In this document: piece after piece, positions 12,047 through 26,700 of the stretch
Layout of the letters: the number at the start of each line of letters is the position of its first letter
How positions within the stretch are numbered: position 1 is the first letter of the stretch
Source: Daphnia pulex
Taxonomy: Eukaryota > Arthropoda > Branchiopoda > Diplostraca > Daphniidae
Reading direction: 5' to 3'
DNA: 64,000 bases
Assembly (NCBI RefSeq): GCF_021134715.1
Contig: NC_060021.1
Location: forward strand, 8,898,501-8,962,500
The notes under the pieces: generated by a model
The model's input: the letters and a program-made list of their open reading frames with translations, nothing else
Told to the model about the DNA's origin: nothing
Databases searched by the model: none
Program-made: the position numbers and the translations under genes

Positions 12047-14763
12047 CTCGTCAAACCAAAGCGAAATCTGATCGACTGCAACTCGTTGATGTTTCAAGGT
12101 TTACTTTGAGTAATTAAATTATAATTTAAATTGAAACTTCTTTCATAGGGAAAGGGGATTGAGAATAAGATATTAAGAAGTCAGAATCAGGTGTTGTTTA
12201 AAAAAAAAGCAGAGATTTCGAAAAACGTGGTTATTTTTTCAGCTTTTTCAAGTCTCAGCTGTTGGTATGAAGACGTTGCCATGTGACAATATCTCGCGTG
12301 CGTCCCTCGTGGAAAGAAAAAAAGTGCAGACGAAAACATGTTATTATTCGTTGAAAACTTTTTACATTAGCGAATATCATCAGTGAAATTCATGGAATAA
12401 TTTTAAAAAATAAAAAAAAAAAGCAACATCCAATTAAAACGAAAAAGGTAATGAAAATGAGGAATGTGTCAGCTTGGTTTTTTGTGCTGTTGGCAGCATG
12501 GCGGGAGAAGTCGGAAGAAACAAAAAACCAAAAAGGTTTACGGTGCAGACGGAAATAGAATAGACTGTGCTTGGCTTTCTTCTCGACATTCTATTTAGTG
12601 GCATAGGCCACTAACAACATCTCTTCCGGGGGTCTCTCTCTATTTCTTCAGTGATGGTCGAGCAAATCTCTTCGCCCAACCTTCCCACCCACACCATCCA
12701 TTTAAAGACAAAATAAAATCTCGGAGAAGAAAAATGAGATCAAAAAGAAGAAAGAAAAAGAAAAACAATTTTGTTTTTTTCCACACTTGCGTGACGAGAT
12801 TTTAAACATTTTTAAAAAAGAAATTGTTTGGCGTCTTCTTCCGGGAAACAGCACGCAGCACATATAAATACGTCAGAAATGTTGTAGGTACGGTCGGGAT
12901 CTGCAGAACAGCCGGCCGGGATCGAGGCCTTGGCTCTACTATAGATGTTTGTGAGCAACAGGCTGACTTGACTCTATACTACTACTACTACTGTATGTGC
13001 TGTGTGGTGTAGTGGTGCTGCTGGTGTTGTTGTGTGTTGTTTGGCTGGTGGAGCATGAGCCACACTCGAGCCGTCGTTGAAGCAAAAGAAAGAAGATCTA
13101 CTATCTTTTTTGGCGCAGGACGTCGTCGTCGTGTTGGTGTTTCAACTTTTCACCAAGGAGCCAATTTCAGTTCAACGACTACCGACGTTGGAAACTGTTT
13201 GCACACTTTTGTGCCGTGATTGCGCTAGATACAGTGTTGTTGGCCCTTTTAAAAAGGCCCTGCAAAATTCATAGTGCGTCCAACTTGAGTGAAATAATAA
13301 CATCCACAATAAGAGACCGACCGACGTGATGGACCAATAACTTGGACCACCCCTCGCCTTTTTGGATTCTGCTGAACTACGACGAGGCGAATTCAACCGA
13401 GCAAACATCATCATCAATTTCAACCAGACACAAGGTAATTTATTGCGTCGACCTTTATTTTTGATTTGACATTGGGTGGTGAGAACAGCAGACCCCGACG
13501 AGACATTTGACACAGTTGAAACGGAGCAACAGAGGATTGGGCTTGTATAATAGTGTGGAGTCAGTCAATGGGCATATACGGGAGGGAACTCTGTGGCGCC
13601 GGTATCCATTTTTAGTTCTCGGCGCAGCGTTTCCTCTGCCCGTCGATATTAGACACAGACGCCGAAAAGGCCATTCGTCAGCTGGAAACAATTTTGAAAC
13701 CGTGAAACTCACACACACGGAACATCAGGGCCGTAGTACAACAATCTCACATTGGACATCGTTTGTCTTTCTTCCAAGTTGATTGTTTGTTTGTTTTCCG
13801 GCTTCACAAACGTCGCCTTTAGTAATAAGTTATCTTCCCTGTTTGGCTGGGAGAGGGGTTGATGTATCAAAATCCTAATAATAATAATTATATCGTGGGC
13901 TTGGCTAGTCGGTTATTATAGTCTGCGCCGCCAAGAAGTGGCCACCACAGAATAGCTCCAACTCTACTGTACGATATGCGTGGGAAAAGAAAGGGGGGTA
14001 CAAGTCCTTATAATAGTAAAGTTCATAAGCCTCGGCAGAGAGCCAATTTAGTTCCAACTATTAGTGGACAGGAGCGAGGGAGCAACATTCTTTTGTTTTG
14101 GACTCTCCGCGCTGATACTCACTGGGCTTCATGATTGATTAAGAACTGCAAAGAACCAGGAAGAACGAACCCGTTCGCTCTCTGATGTATATACGTATAC
14201 GCAGTCTAGTAGTAGTAGTGTGCATGGGATATGTATTTGTCTATATTTGATCAGAATCATCGCAGCGCTATAATTAGCCCAGTTTTTTAGCCAGGGATCA
14301 GCTGTATTAGACACAGGCCGTTCTCTCCTGTTTATCCCAAGCTCTCTCGTAGTATTGTTTGATGTATCCTGGACGTCGTCCCCGCATTTCCAATAGGCGC
14401 CCATTTCTCAATCGGCACGATAATAATAAATGACGAGAGCAAGCCCCTGGCCAATGACATTATTACATCACCGCCACCTCCTTCCGTATATATGGACATG
14501 ACTATGTCTCCACGCACGGTAGACCACGCCCAGCATTGGCATCTCAGAGCTGGGACTTGTGCAAGCGGACGCACGAAAATGTGCACCTGCTGCCACCTAG
14601 CGCCGGGTCACGTCACGTCACCTTCGGGAGCCGCACTTTTACGCCACCATTAATGTCTTATTATTTTCCCTTATTATCACATTGGCTTGAAACGGTTCAA
14701 GTGAATTGAAAATGATCTAATCTGGTTAATTGCTGGTCTCTTAGGTGCTGGGGAGAATAAACC
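12047..14763. other. Divergent intergenic region upstream of Unc-89
   Basis: About 2.7 kb lie between the divergently oriented zinc-finger gene and Unc-89, presumably holding both promoters and non-coding first exons. A TATAAA-like element occurs at about 12862 (catataaatacg). Triplet tracts (CTA/GTA)n occur at about 12976-12992 and 14207-14218. Open frames of 60-110 codons are present on both strands, but none has splice partners or family similarity. Confidence 0.45.
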
Positions 14764-17700
14764 ATGGCCGGAAGACAGAATGCCCTCCTGTCCAGCAGTA
14801 AGTTAATTACCTTTTTCAAAAGTAATTTGATTGAAATCGGTTTTGATTCTTTGCAATTCAGTGGTCAGTGAGTTGAAACAAAAGACGAGCAGCATGAGTC
14901 AATCGATGAGCAGCGATGAACAACATCAGCAAATGTCGTCATCTTCATCCGTCCGGACATCCGTGACTTCCAGCTCGGCTTCTTATTCGACTGCCACCGC
15001 CGAAGGACAGAACGTGAGTGATCGACGTGACCCTTTTTTTTCCATTCGTTGAGTTATTACATTCGCTGGCTCACGCGAAGGTTTTTCATTAGTTGGATTA
15101 ACTTATTCAATCCAGCGGAAATGAGTTGTCTCGGAAGTGAATTGACATCCCTGATCATCAAATGGGCGAGTGAGTGACTGACACGTCCTGTCTTAATTGA
15201 CCGCCCACTTTGCAGACGCCAAAACTCACGCCAGAAATTCCGTCTCTTTTTCACGTTGTTGGGACCGTGTTTCTGACCATTACGAAAATTCAACACGCGA
15301 TGAATGCCATGCAAATCGAATAGGCGTCACCTAAATATTCCCCTGCGTGCAATCACACACAGACATTGATTGACTACTACCGCGTGGATGATGTTCATCC
15401 GAATTTGCGGTTGGACGAAGATCAGGTGTCTGGCCAAATCCCGGCCAGCACAAGCCGAGACAGACTTTGTTTAGTCTATTTGTTTGACGTGAACTGAACT
15501 GGATGGATAAAAAAGAACATTTGAAACCGAGCGGGAATAATGAGACTGCCTAGTTCCAAACCCAAATGCACTGCGCCGGATGACCCTGGGCAGAGCAGGT
15601 GGTAAACTACAACAACTGGAAGTAAGCCAAAATGACAGCACTCTGGGCTGGTATGGATGTCGAAGAAGAATAACACTGGCATATAAGTTCTCAAATTGTT
15701 CATCCGAAATGGAAATTCGACGACGAAAGTAGCGCGGTAGAATATCGTTCGCTTTCGCTAATGACAACCGTTTCTATTTTGGTTTACATAATAGATGCTG
15801 TTAATTTGCCCCGAAATGTTATTGCTCGCAATTTAATTCCGTTTTCGTTCTTAAACAGTTGGCCGAAATTTACGCATCGCTACAGGAGCAGTTCACGGGC
15901 AGCAGCAGCACCAGCATTTCCCAGGCTACGACCAACACTCAATACGTCTCCAGGTGAGATTTCTCTGATCCGACCTTGACTTTCAAAATGATCCGCTGCA
16001 GAGATTTCCGTCTAGCGTGAAAGTTATACTTGGCAGAATGGTTTATTGGCTTCCAGCCGAAAACTAATAGAAATTGGAAAATCAACAAATCATTTACTTG
16101 AAAGCAATGCCAGGCGTGACGAAACAAGTTGGCTATAAGTAGCGCTGACTTTCATTTCATGAACGAAACGGAATGATTAAATCAAAGTCGAATCAAATCA
16201 GCCGGGGACATTTTTCGTTATTTTGTCTGTATATTTTTCACTTTCATTTTCAGCCCCGTTTACTCATAATTTCTTTACTTTTGCATTGGCTCAGCCACTT
16301 GGATTTGGGAATTGACGAGGATGAAGGAACCACCGCTTTGCTGGACAACAGCGCAGCCAAGCACAAGATGGCCGTTCGTCCGCAGCGCAAAAGGCGTTCT
16401 GAATCGCGTCAAAGGGACGGCAATCAAGGAGAAGAGGCCGGAATCGAATCCAGCCAGCAGAGCGACGTCCAGGTGGAAGAGAGCGTCAAAAAGATCAAAT
16501 CTTCGACGGACGAAGAAGCCGAGACCAGCAAACAAAGGGGATACCGGCGGACTCGTTCAGGCCGCCAATTGGTCACCTTCGATCCTGTTGCCAAACGAGA
16601 GTACATGACGAGCAATTGACAGTTTGACAATGGCATGTGTTGGCTAATCTTTTTTGGCTTGTCGTACAGGGCCGTCGTCAAGGAGCTGGTGGAAACGGAG
16701 GAGGAATTCGTGACCGATATGGAACACGTAGTCAACGTCTACTACCGCCAGATGGATCATCCGTCCACTCCGAGGAAAGTCAGCGACCAGCGAGATACCC
16801 TTTTCGGTCCATTCAAACAAATTCAAGAGTTTCACAAGAGGTTTCGTTTACATCCTTTTTCTAAATTTTATTCCATTTCTTGATGATTCAATAACGTGTG
16901 GATGATTAATGTTTAGTGTTCTCCTGGAAGGCCTGAAATATTACGCAAACGAGCCCCAAAGGCTGGGCAGAACGTTTCTTCGATTGGTAAGTTTAGAGGT
17001 TTAGTTAATAATAAGTTAATAATCATTTTTTTTTTGAAAAATTAACTTTTCAATTGACATGATCAGGAGCGGGATTTCGACAAACACGCCCAATATTATG
17101 GCGACGAGCCCAAATCGCAGGAACTTTTACGTGAAGACAAACACCTGAGGGAATTTTTCGAGGTGAGTTCCTGTGTTTTGGAAATTCTGTTCGTCTTTAT
17201 TTGATGTCGAGAGAGGGGGGAAACTATTTTCGACCAGTCCAGTCAGTGTCTGCAATCCTATTCCTAGCTTTTACTTTTTTAAAAAAAGAAAAATAAGGTT
17301 AACAAGGTGATGGTTGCGTGTTTCATCAACCGCACAGTCAGCCATGACGTGTCAAGGCCCTTCCACCAGCGGCTGGATGCAACTGGCTGGATGCTCCGGG
17401 AGGCGTCACAAATCATCCCCTATATACGACTCGGACATCAGTGATGTGGCCCTGCCGAAAATGAACAAGATCAATGATCTCTTCTTGTGGGTTTGTTTTT
17501 TGCGTTGGCGTGACGAGGAAGAACGTCATCCGTCATTCCGTTGGGGCTTTAAAAATCCTCCAGTTATTCGTTTCATGGATCACTCTCGTTTAGAAGCCCG
17601 GCTGACTAATGATCCTGTTTACTATCAAAAGGAATTCCAGATACTGTACGAGAGTCGCACCACCTATGGACTTTTTGGCCGTGCCACGATTGAATGGACT

Positions 17701-20700
17701 TTTTTGTGGATCGTAATTCGATGTTCAAAAAGATGCGTAATCCAAGTGTGTTAGTCAAAGGGCTATATTTAGCGCGCGCCCGAGTTGGCAGTGAGGGGAA
17801 TGCTGCTGGGAAAGAGAAAGCGGATGAATAGCCATTCAAAGGAGAAACAAAAAGAGAAAGGGAAATCCGGTCGGCGGCACTAAACGGGAAAATGTGCGCC
17901 GGCCTTTTCACCTTCGTTTATGTTGAGGGCGGTGAACGACGTCGATGACGGAATCGACTTTTCGGCTCCGTAAGGCTTAAACCGTTTGCCACTCGTTCTT
18001 TCTCAGCACCTTTTCTTGTTAGGCAAATGTCACTCTCCAGCCGTCTGACGTACGTGGTAGATAGTAGTAGGTGTAATGAGGAAGTCGGAGCAGGAGGGCA
18101 TTGAGCCAGCGTATTAGGAATCTTAGCTTATGCCCGTCCAATAATTCATTGCGGAATGAAAGCCAAGATTTTCCATCAAAACGAGTCAAAGACCTCTGGC
18201 TGCCAAAACACCTCTCCGTACTTCCTATATAGCTCAGGACTTTTGTTTCTCCTTTACTCGTCTTCGGCCTTCGCTGTCGTTTGTTGGCACTGGACTCGGC
18301 AACCGCACAAAAGTGGCATAATATAAAATCTACAAATATGTTTTTCAAGTTAACGTCTATGACAGTGGCCGCTCAACTTCTTTCCTTGCCCATTGCGTTG
18401 GCCGCTTTCCACATTATGCGAGATCTTGTCGTCATAATTTAATTCCACTCAGTTTTACGATCTGTACATAGGACGGAAAGATATGGCCGGCCAGTGTGGA
18501 AGTCCAAGTGGGAATGAGAGGGAGACAGACGGTGGTAGGGACAGAGAGTTGGGACGGCCGATGGATCTAAATTTAGCCGGTGGATCGGTCGACATAAATG
18601 GAACACGTAAGGCACGTTGCCTGATTTAGACACGACAACGTTGCAGGAGCAGCGGGACGACGCATAGATAGAGAGCCAGGAATTGCAGGGCCAGCAACAT
18701 CAGGGGGCTTGCAGCAACAAGCTATCGGTTCTCTCTTAAAACTGGAATTTAGCAGAGGAGCAAAAACGATTCATCCGCACGCACGGCGATCTACAAAGTG
18801 TTACCGGGTAATCATATTTTTGCCATCGTACTTTATATCGTCACCTTTGAATGTTTGGGAGCTAAAAAGTGTTGTCGATTCCCGCCTCCTCCTTGGCGGT
18901 TTGGGCCGGCACCCCCGGATGCATATCCATTCAGCAGAGTTGGCAGACTGACTAACTGAAAGATATCCAGTGTGTGGCTACTAGCAGCAGCACTACCTTG
19001 GTTGTTTGTGGCGCTCTTGGTGTGTGGATGTTAGCGAGTTCGTCCGTCTAGTCGTAACGGTTCCAGGTCTCGGTCAGGATCCACTTTCGATTGCCCCCAC
19101 GGCTCCCACTCAGCCAACCGAAGATCAAAACAACAACGAAAGCCAATCAAGGTCCGTTTACGTCAGTTCGTTGACGATAAGAAAGTGAGAGCAGTGCCCA
19201 GGTTATTTCACTCCCCCGTAAAATTAAATTTATCCTTTTGTGCAATCCATCCGACTCAATAGTGCCACTCCACTTGGATTAATCATTTCCGTGTTGATTT
19301 CAACTTTGTGGATTAATACGGTCGGCTTGACAACAACAACAACAGCGACTGGGTTGTTAGGGGGGAGAGTTTGGAAATCCAACAGGTATACAATGGCCTG
19401 TGCTGGAATGCCTGCTGTGGCCGCCTGGAATTATCTTGTAGACAGAGATTGTCCACGACACTAACTGTTTAGAGGTTGACAAAGGGATTAGATTTGTTCA
19501 TAATTTCTGGAAGGCAGAAATAAGAGCGGTGTAGAAAAGAAAAGGAAAAAAAAAGAAGTGGGTGGTTATAAGGGACGTTACGAGGGGGGAGACCACACAG
19601 CTGAGCTGAGCAGCTCGGCCGTCCAGTGTAGCCACGGACTAAGAATAGAAGGAGAAACGGGCAAGAATATACTTATACTGCCTGTGTACACTAGAAGAGG
19701 CAAATGGAGACGAGCAGTTATGGATAGAAAAATAATTATATCGCACAATTTTCTGAAATATTTTCCAATTTGTCGGAATTTGATCATTTTCCCTTTTTTT
19801 TTAAATCCGGAGAAAACCTCGTCGATAAACTTGTTTTTTTCCGGTCCGTCAGAAATCTGCTGGCGCAGATTTGTTCCTTTGAAGTTTCGCTGTTGCGGCT
19901 CTCAAATTTCCTAATTTGAGTAATTTCGTTTTCAGAGAATTAAACAGTTAAAATGCGATGATGTTTGGAAGTTGGCCCAGTAACATCCGCAAAATCTGCA
20001 GTTTTTCTATTTCCTATGCCATCGGTGGTATTCGACCCTACTCCCGAGTCTCGTCCTTTTTGTTTTCTTGCCAAAAAACCACCGAAAACTCGAGACCATT
20101 TGTTATGCAATGTCGCCCGCAAAATATCAAGGATCTAAATTTTTAATCGTTAAATGTTCATTTTGTTCATTCAGGAATACAGTCACCGGATCGGCGACAA
20201 CAAACGATTGGGCGAATACCTCAAGTTGCCCATTCAGCGCATCAACGACTTCCAGGTTCTCCTCCAGGTAAGAAACAAAACAAAACAATCATCTTGGATG
20301 CCTCTTACCAATTTGTATTTGTTTCTCCAAAAGGATCTGATAACGCATTCGCGAGAACTGCGCGAGGACACGAAGGATTTGCAAAAGGCTCACGAGTTTA
20401 TGCTGGCCTTGCCCCAGCGGCTGACTGATTCGAAATTCATCGAGAACCTATCCGGATACAAGGGCAACATCCACAAGTTAGGACGACTTTTACGACACGT
20501 AAGTCATCATTTTGCTGTCTTTGACTTGTGACATGATGAATAATTAAAATAACGCTGAACGGATTCGATTAGAATTTCCTAACGGATGTTTTTCCGTCCG
20601 TTTTCCTTTCACTCGCTCCAGGTGTGTGCCCGGCGTTTATTTATAAAACACACACGCGGGACGGGAAGATAGAATCTCGCACAGGCTTTTTTCTTTTCAA

Positions 20701-23700
20701 AAGTGACCAAAGTCTATTTCGCAGTTGCTTCCGTTTGTTTTTTTTCCCCTCCTGAAAGTCGACCGTGAAAAGGGATGACGTCATTTCTCCTTCTAACCGG
20801 ACCCTCGTTCGAGCTGCTGCGTGTTGAATCCTCTTTCTTAACTTTTGGCGCAGTTGATTTGGCCATCCAGTTCAAATCCAGGAGAGAGTTGCTAATCTTT
20901 CCCTCCGTCGATTGATGAGCGGCCACTTGAAATCCCGATCGTTCGTGTATAGCGGCGACGATTAGACAAGCAGGTTATTCATAGCGACTCTTTGCACCGC
21001 AATAACGCGTCATCCCACAGCGAAAAACAGCTGCAGCTATTTAACTTTTTTCTCTTCTTACTTTTCCTCACACCCGTCAATGTTTTGTTTCTTTTTCGTA
21101 CGTGGGAGCGTGAACGACATGCGGCCGATAGACTGGGTGACTCCAACGTCTGCCATCGTGTACTATCCCGGTTGTTTTTTGTTTTCTAAATGCCCTCTCC
21201 CACGAAAAATTGGATTCTCGTCGCTTCGCATTAGGTCACGGCTAAATATAGAATCGCCGACCCGAGCGTGAATTAGTGAGTAGTCGGATGATTGGTGCTC
21301 TTGTCGGGCCCCGCACATCTCTCATCGTCCGAACTCCCAGGGCCGGGGTTTTCTCTAGTTCATTTCGACATCATCTTCATCAACTGGAATTTGAATTCAT
21401 TCAGAGCTGGTGGACGGTGACAGACAGTCGTGGACGGGCTAGAGAACGTTACCTGTTTCTCTTCAAGGCTCGCATTTTGGTGACGAAGGTGAGACGAGTC
21501 ACCGACGATCGAAACCTTTTCCTCCTCAAGGATATCATCAGGGTAAAGACATAATTTTAAACGCTATATGAAAACGAATTCAACAATTCTTCAAGATTCG
21601 CTTTTTGTATTCAAAATAGTTGCCAGACGTCGAGGTCAAAGTTCGCCAAGAAGAAGGAGATTCCTGCAGTTTTGATTTGATCCATTCGGATCCGCGTTTC
21701 GTCCGCTACCCGCTCAATTTACGCTGCACGGATCGATCCATTCACGACGATTGGCTGATTGAAATACGCAACTACGCCGCTCACGCTAGTCAGTTATTCT
21801 TTTTGATTTGATTTTCTCTAAATTTTTGGTTTGACTAAATTTTATGTGAATGATTTTCAGTCGCCTTACAGGAACACGCCGAAGACGATTTGCAAGTCGA
21901 CGGTCCGGGTGAAACTGACAACGAAGCCGACGATCCTGTCGTTCCACCTCCAGTTCAAACGAAACCGACGCAGTTGAAACCGGTAACTGCTGCACCATCC
22001 GACCCAGCGGGACAACAGGATTCCGCTCAGATCGCCAAAAAGATCAAGGACCTCATTCACTTGAAAGGAGTTGCACATTCAGTCCCGCAGACGATCCCTC
22101 TGCAATCGCCCATCACCGAAAAAGCTCCTCCGGGCGAAATCGATCTTCAGCGATCCGATTCTGTCGATTCAATCAAAAGGGGCAGCGCCAGCATCCGCTC
22201 GGCATCACAGGCTTCTTTATCCGGTAAGATACGAATGCCAATAAGAGCAAGTCACTTTGATTTTACGCTAATTGTTTGTTATCGTTTTTTCACCACGCCC
22301 ACTCGAATTGCTAATTGCTGGATCTAATCTTTTTGGTTCGCGATGGCATTTCATTTATTTAACACACAAAATCATTTTCGTTTTGAAACACAAAAAGAAT
22401 ATCAATCGTTGGGTTCGCTTCGTGAAAGTGATCCCCCAAGCGACGCAAGCGACGCCACTCTCTTCGCTTCGATGGCCGAACCCATACCTGAAATGGCGGC
22501 CGAGCCGCTGCCCGGTCGACCCCGTTTCTCTCGCACCATTCACGGAAACTTTTGCGAACGTAAGTTTCTGTCTAATCAGCTAACTATCCCTTAACGAGAG
22601 CTTCGCCCTTTTATTTTTTTGTTATTAATTAATTATTTATTCCAATTCGATCGATTTAATTAATGACGTCCACTTATTAATATTCAGCCGGTGAGAAAGC
22701 GACGTTTGACTGCGCCCTAGAAGCCGACGCTCCTGCCCAGGTGACTTGGCTGCGTAACAACAAGCCGCTGGACGATCGTTTTGCCGACCGCATCGTGACC
22801 ACGTCCAAAGGCCGGAAGCACAGTCTGCAAATGATGAACTGCCGACTGGACGACAGTGGACTCTACACCGTCGTGGCCTCCAACGAGGACGGATCGGCCA
22901 CTTGCTCGGCTTCTTTAGTCGTCCAAGTCCTGACTCCCGACGAGCGTGAAAAAATGGCCCAGCAAAAGTGCCCCGTCTTCCTTGTCGTATTGCACGACAC
23001 GGAACTGATCGAAGGAACTTCTGTCCGCTTCATGATCAAAGTCAAAGGCGATCCCATCCCGAATGTCGAATTGTAATTCCTTTTGATTTCTTACAACTTA
23101 AACAAGTTCATCGCTAAATGTTATTTCATTGGCTACAGTAAAAAGGATGGCAAGAAAGTGGTGGAATCCGATCGGATCAAAGTCATCAACGATCAAGCGG
23201 CCACCGGATTTTTCGAGCTGGTCATCTGTCAAGTGAACGAATCCGATGCCGGCGAGTATACGTGCAAGGCCCTCAACCGTTTCGGTGAAGCCACTTCAAC
23301 AGCCAAAGTCACCGTTACCAGTAGGATCGTATTCATCTTATAATATTGTTTTAATAACCAATTCATTCATTCATTCGTTGTTCTTTGACAGCTGAAAACG
23401 AAGTTTTCAGTCTGCTGGCCAACCAGGGCCTTTTGGCCCCCGGTGAGAAACCCGAGTTCCAGTGGTACAAGGACGGCGCCGCTTATGATCCCGAGGAGCG
23501 ATTCAAAGTCACTTACGAGGACGAAGCCGACACTTTGGCATTGGTTTTCCAACACGTCAAACCGGAAGACGCTGGACTCTACACTTGCGTGGCGGCCACC
23601 AGCAGCGGCAAAATCTCCTGCAGCGCTGAATTGACCGTTCAAGGAGCCGTGCACCATTTGCTGCGTGAGCCTGAAGCTCCTACAATCACCATGGACCTGG

Positions 23701-26700
23701 CGGACACTGAGGTCAGCTGCGGTGGATCCGCCATGCTGGAACTTAAATTCAAGGGATTCCCTAAACCTAAAATGGTCTGGACGAAGAGCAACGGGGATGT
23801 AGTCACGGCCGGAGGTCGTTTCCGCTTCCTCTTTGAGGATGAGGAGACGATTGCGCTCATCATTAAAAGTATTTAAACCCAATTCATTTGACTCTGATGC
23901 CATTTCATTATTTTAATGGAATGTGTTTATTCACCCACTAGATGTCGACCACAGCGACGCTGGTCTCTACAAAGTGACGGCCACCAACGACCTCGGCGAA
24001 GCGACAACCGAAGGCCGTCTGTTGGTCAAAGCTCCGCCCAAGTTCAGGAAGAAGATGCAAGACATGGCCTGCATGACGGAGGAGCCCTTCAAAATGTCGG
24101 TGGAAGTCGAAGGATCGCCCACCCCCGAACTCAAATGGTACAAGGACGGCCAGATGATCATCGAATCGGAGCGCATCAAAATCGTCAAAGAGTCGGAGGA
24201 CGTTTTCTCTCTTTTCATCGAGAAAGTAACGATCGAAGACAGCGGCTCCTACTCCGTCGTCGCTTCCAACTCGCTCGGACAAATGTCCGACTTTTGGCAA
24301 ATGGTGGCCAACGCTCCGCCCGCATTCATCAAGCAGTTGCTCAAGACCTACGAAGTGGACGAAAGCGAATCCATCACCTTCCAGGTGCAAGTGGAGGGAA
24401 ACCCAATGCCAGAAGTCAAATGGTGAATCAAAAACTACTAAAAAACTTATTCTATTCCCAGTTTTTAAATGGTTTTATCTGGATAGGGTCAAGGATGGCA
24501 AACAGGTGAAGAACGACAGAGATGCCGTCATCATCAAACAGGACGGAAATGTCCACTCCCTGACCGTCAATGGAATCAAACGCGGTGATTCGGGTATGCA
24601 ATTTCCTTTTAAGCTTTTTCTTCTTTCTTTTCCTTACATCTTTACCGTATGACATAGGCAAATACTCTTGCGTCATAACCAACACTCACGGCGCCAAGGA
24701 AAACACTTCCGACTTGAAGGTGCGCTGCAAGCCCGAAATCACGCAATCGCTCAAGGATGTGGAAGCCAAAGCGGGCGAGAAGGATGTGACTTTCGTCCTG
24801 AAGGCCAACGCCTACCCTGAACCCAAAATCAAATGGTTCATCGACGAAATGGAGATCACGGAGGAGCGCAACGAATTTTCACGCGACGATGATCCCGCAA
24901 CAGGAACTTACTCGCTCATTTTGAAGGAGGTCAAATCCGAATTGTCGGGCAAATATACGGCCCAGGTCATCAACGCCCTGGGCACGGCCAAGACCAGCGC
25001 AGTCCTCTCCGTTCAATGTAATTACAAATTTTTAAAAGTTTGTTTTGTTTATTTGACGTTTAAATGATTTCTTGTTTTGTATCGTTCAGATCCTCCCAAA
25101 GTTGAGGAGCCATTGAAAGACATTTGCATCGAAGAGGGCAAGAATGCCACGCTTAAAATCAAATGCACTGGACTGCCCGAGCCCACTGTCACCTGGACTA
25201 AGGAGGGTGTTGAGGTGGCGGCCGATGCTCGCATCAAATTCAACAAGGATGCCGACTCGACTTACACGTTGACGTTGAACAAGTGCACCACCCAAGATCA
25301 AGGTCTTTACGGTGTCAAATTTGCCAATGCCCTGGGCCAAATCAGCGCCTCTTGCTGCCTAAGTGTCGACTGTAAGCAAAGAATTAACAGCAGAATATTT
25401 GATTTCACCAATTGACGAAATGTTATTTTTGCAGCCAAACCCAAGATCATCTCGGACAACTTGACTGTCAAGGAGGTTTACGAGGAGGAGGAGATTATTT
25501 TCGAAGTTCGTGCCAGTGGCCAACCTAAACCGCAAGCTCAATGGTGCGTATGATTATACCTTGATGAATAACTCGATTGGTTTCTTTCTTAAATTGTTTT
25601 TCTTGGTTGTTGCAGGACGCTGAACAACGAAACGCTGGTCAATAGCGAACGTATTGAAATCAGTGAGACGACCGACACTTATACTATGAAAATCAACAAG
25701 GCAGCCATGACAGACGCCGGAAACTACGCCATCAAATTGACCAATCGGTTGGGAGAGGAAACCAAGAACACTTCCGTCACCGTTAAATGTAACGTCTAGT
25801 TTATATTTTACTACTTGTGCACATAATAACGAAAGAAATTCAATGCTTGTTCGAACGGCAGCCCTGGCCGAACTGCGTGTTCCAAAGATCTTGCAGGGAT
25901 TGAGCGACACTACCGTCAGCAAAGGCCAACAGATGGAGTTGAAAGTCCGCATTCGTGGACAACCCAATCCTGAAGTTGAATGGTAGTTTAACCGTTGTTG
26001 TTTCGTTGTCACCATATTAAAAATGAACTCATATCGTCAGGTTCAAGGATGGCGAGGCGTTGGTTGACAACAAGGACTACACCATCTCTAAAGATGAGGT
26101 GGAGAACGCCTACACTTTGGTGTTGCCAGTAGCCCACGAGTCTCACGCTGGCAACTACACCGTCAAAGCGACAAACGAGCATGGCTTCGACGAGTCCAGC
26201 GTATGATTCCATTTCTCGAATTGTCTTAATAAACTGTTTGACCATCTTTTATGTGTTACAGGCTTCGCTGACGATCGTGATGAAACCTGAACTGAGTCAC
26301 GAACCCGAAGTCAAAGTTGAATACTACGAGGAGACCAACATCGAAGTCAAAGTCACCGCCCATCCCAAATCCAAAGTCAAATGGTAATTTTGAGTGAAAT
26401 TTCACGCAATTTTCTTCATTATCACGCCACTTTTTCTTGAACAGGTTGAAGGACGGCATCCAGATCAAGTCGACGACAAGCGAACGCATCAGCATCACCT
26501 GCGAGGAAGGTTCCAACGTTTACAAGTTGAGCATCCAGGAGACTGTGGCCGAAGATGAAGGCGTCTACAGTTTTGTAGCCACCAACAAGGAGGGTGAAAC
26601 GACTGGCGAAATTAAACTCTCTGTCCACTCGGAGGCTCCCACCTTCTCCACGAAACCCAAGAGCTGTTACGCCAAAGCTGGGCAAACGGCCAAGTTCGAA

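Larger units (their letters stand above)
16670..21788 (+). other. Unc-89: Unc-89 RhoGEF (DH) and PH module
   Basis: Exons 5-9 encode the DH domain. It opens AVVKELVETEEEFVTDMEHV (conserved region 1) and includes GPFKQIQEFHK and LKLPIQRINDFQVLLQ, the conserved region 3 that forms the GTPase-contacting helix. Exons 10-11 encode the PH domain: RYLFLFKARILVTKV, FLLKDIIR, and the closing helix with Trp in IHDDWLIEIRNYAAHA. The DH is interrupted by the 3-kb intron 17163-20174. Family role: guanine exchange on Rho-type GTPases at the sarcomere. Confidence 0.88.

Noticed and set aside
17314-17754. 146-codon plus-strand open frame
   Set aside because: It lies inside the large Unc-89 intron. The flanks lack matching phases to join the DH exons, and the sequence is unlike any family I know.
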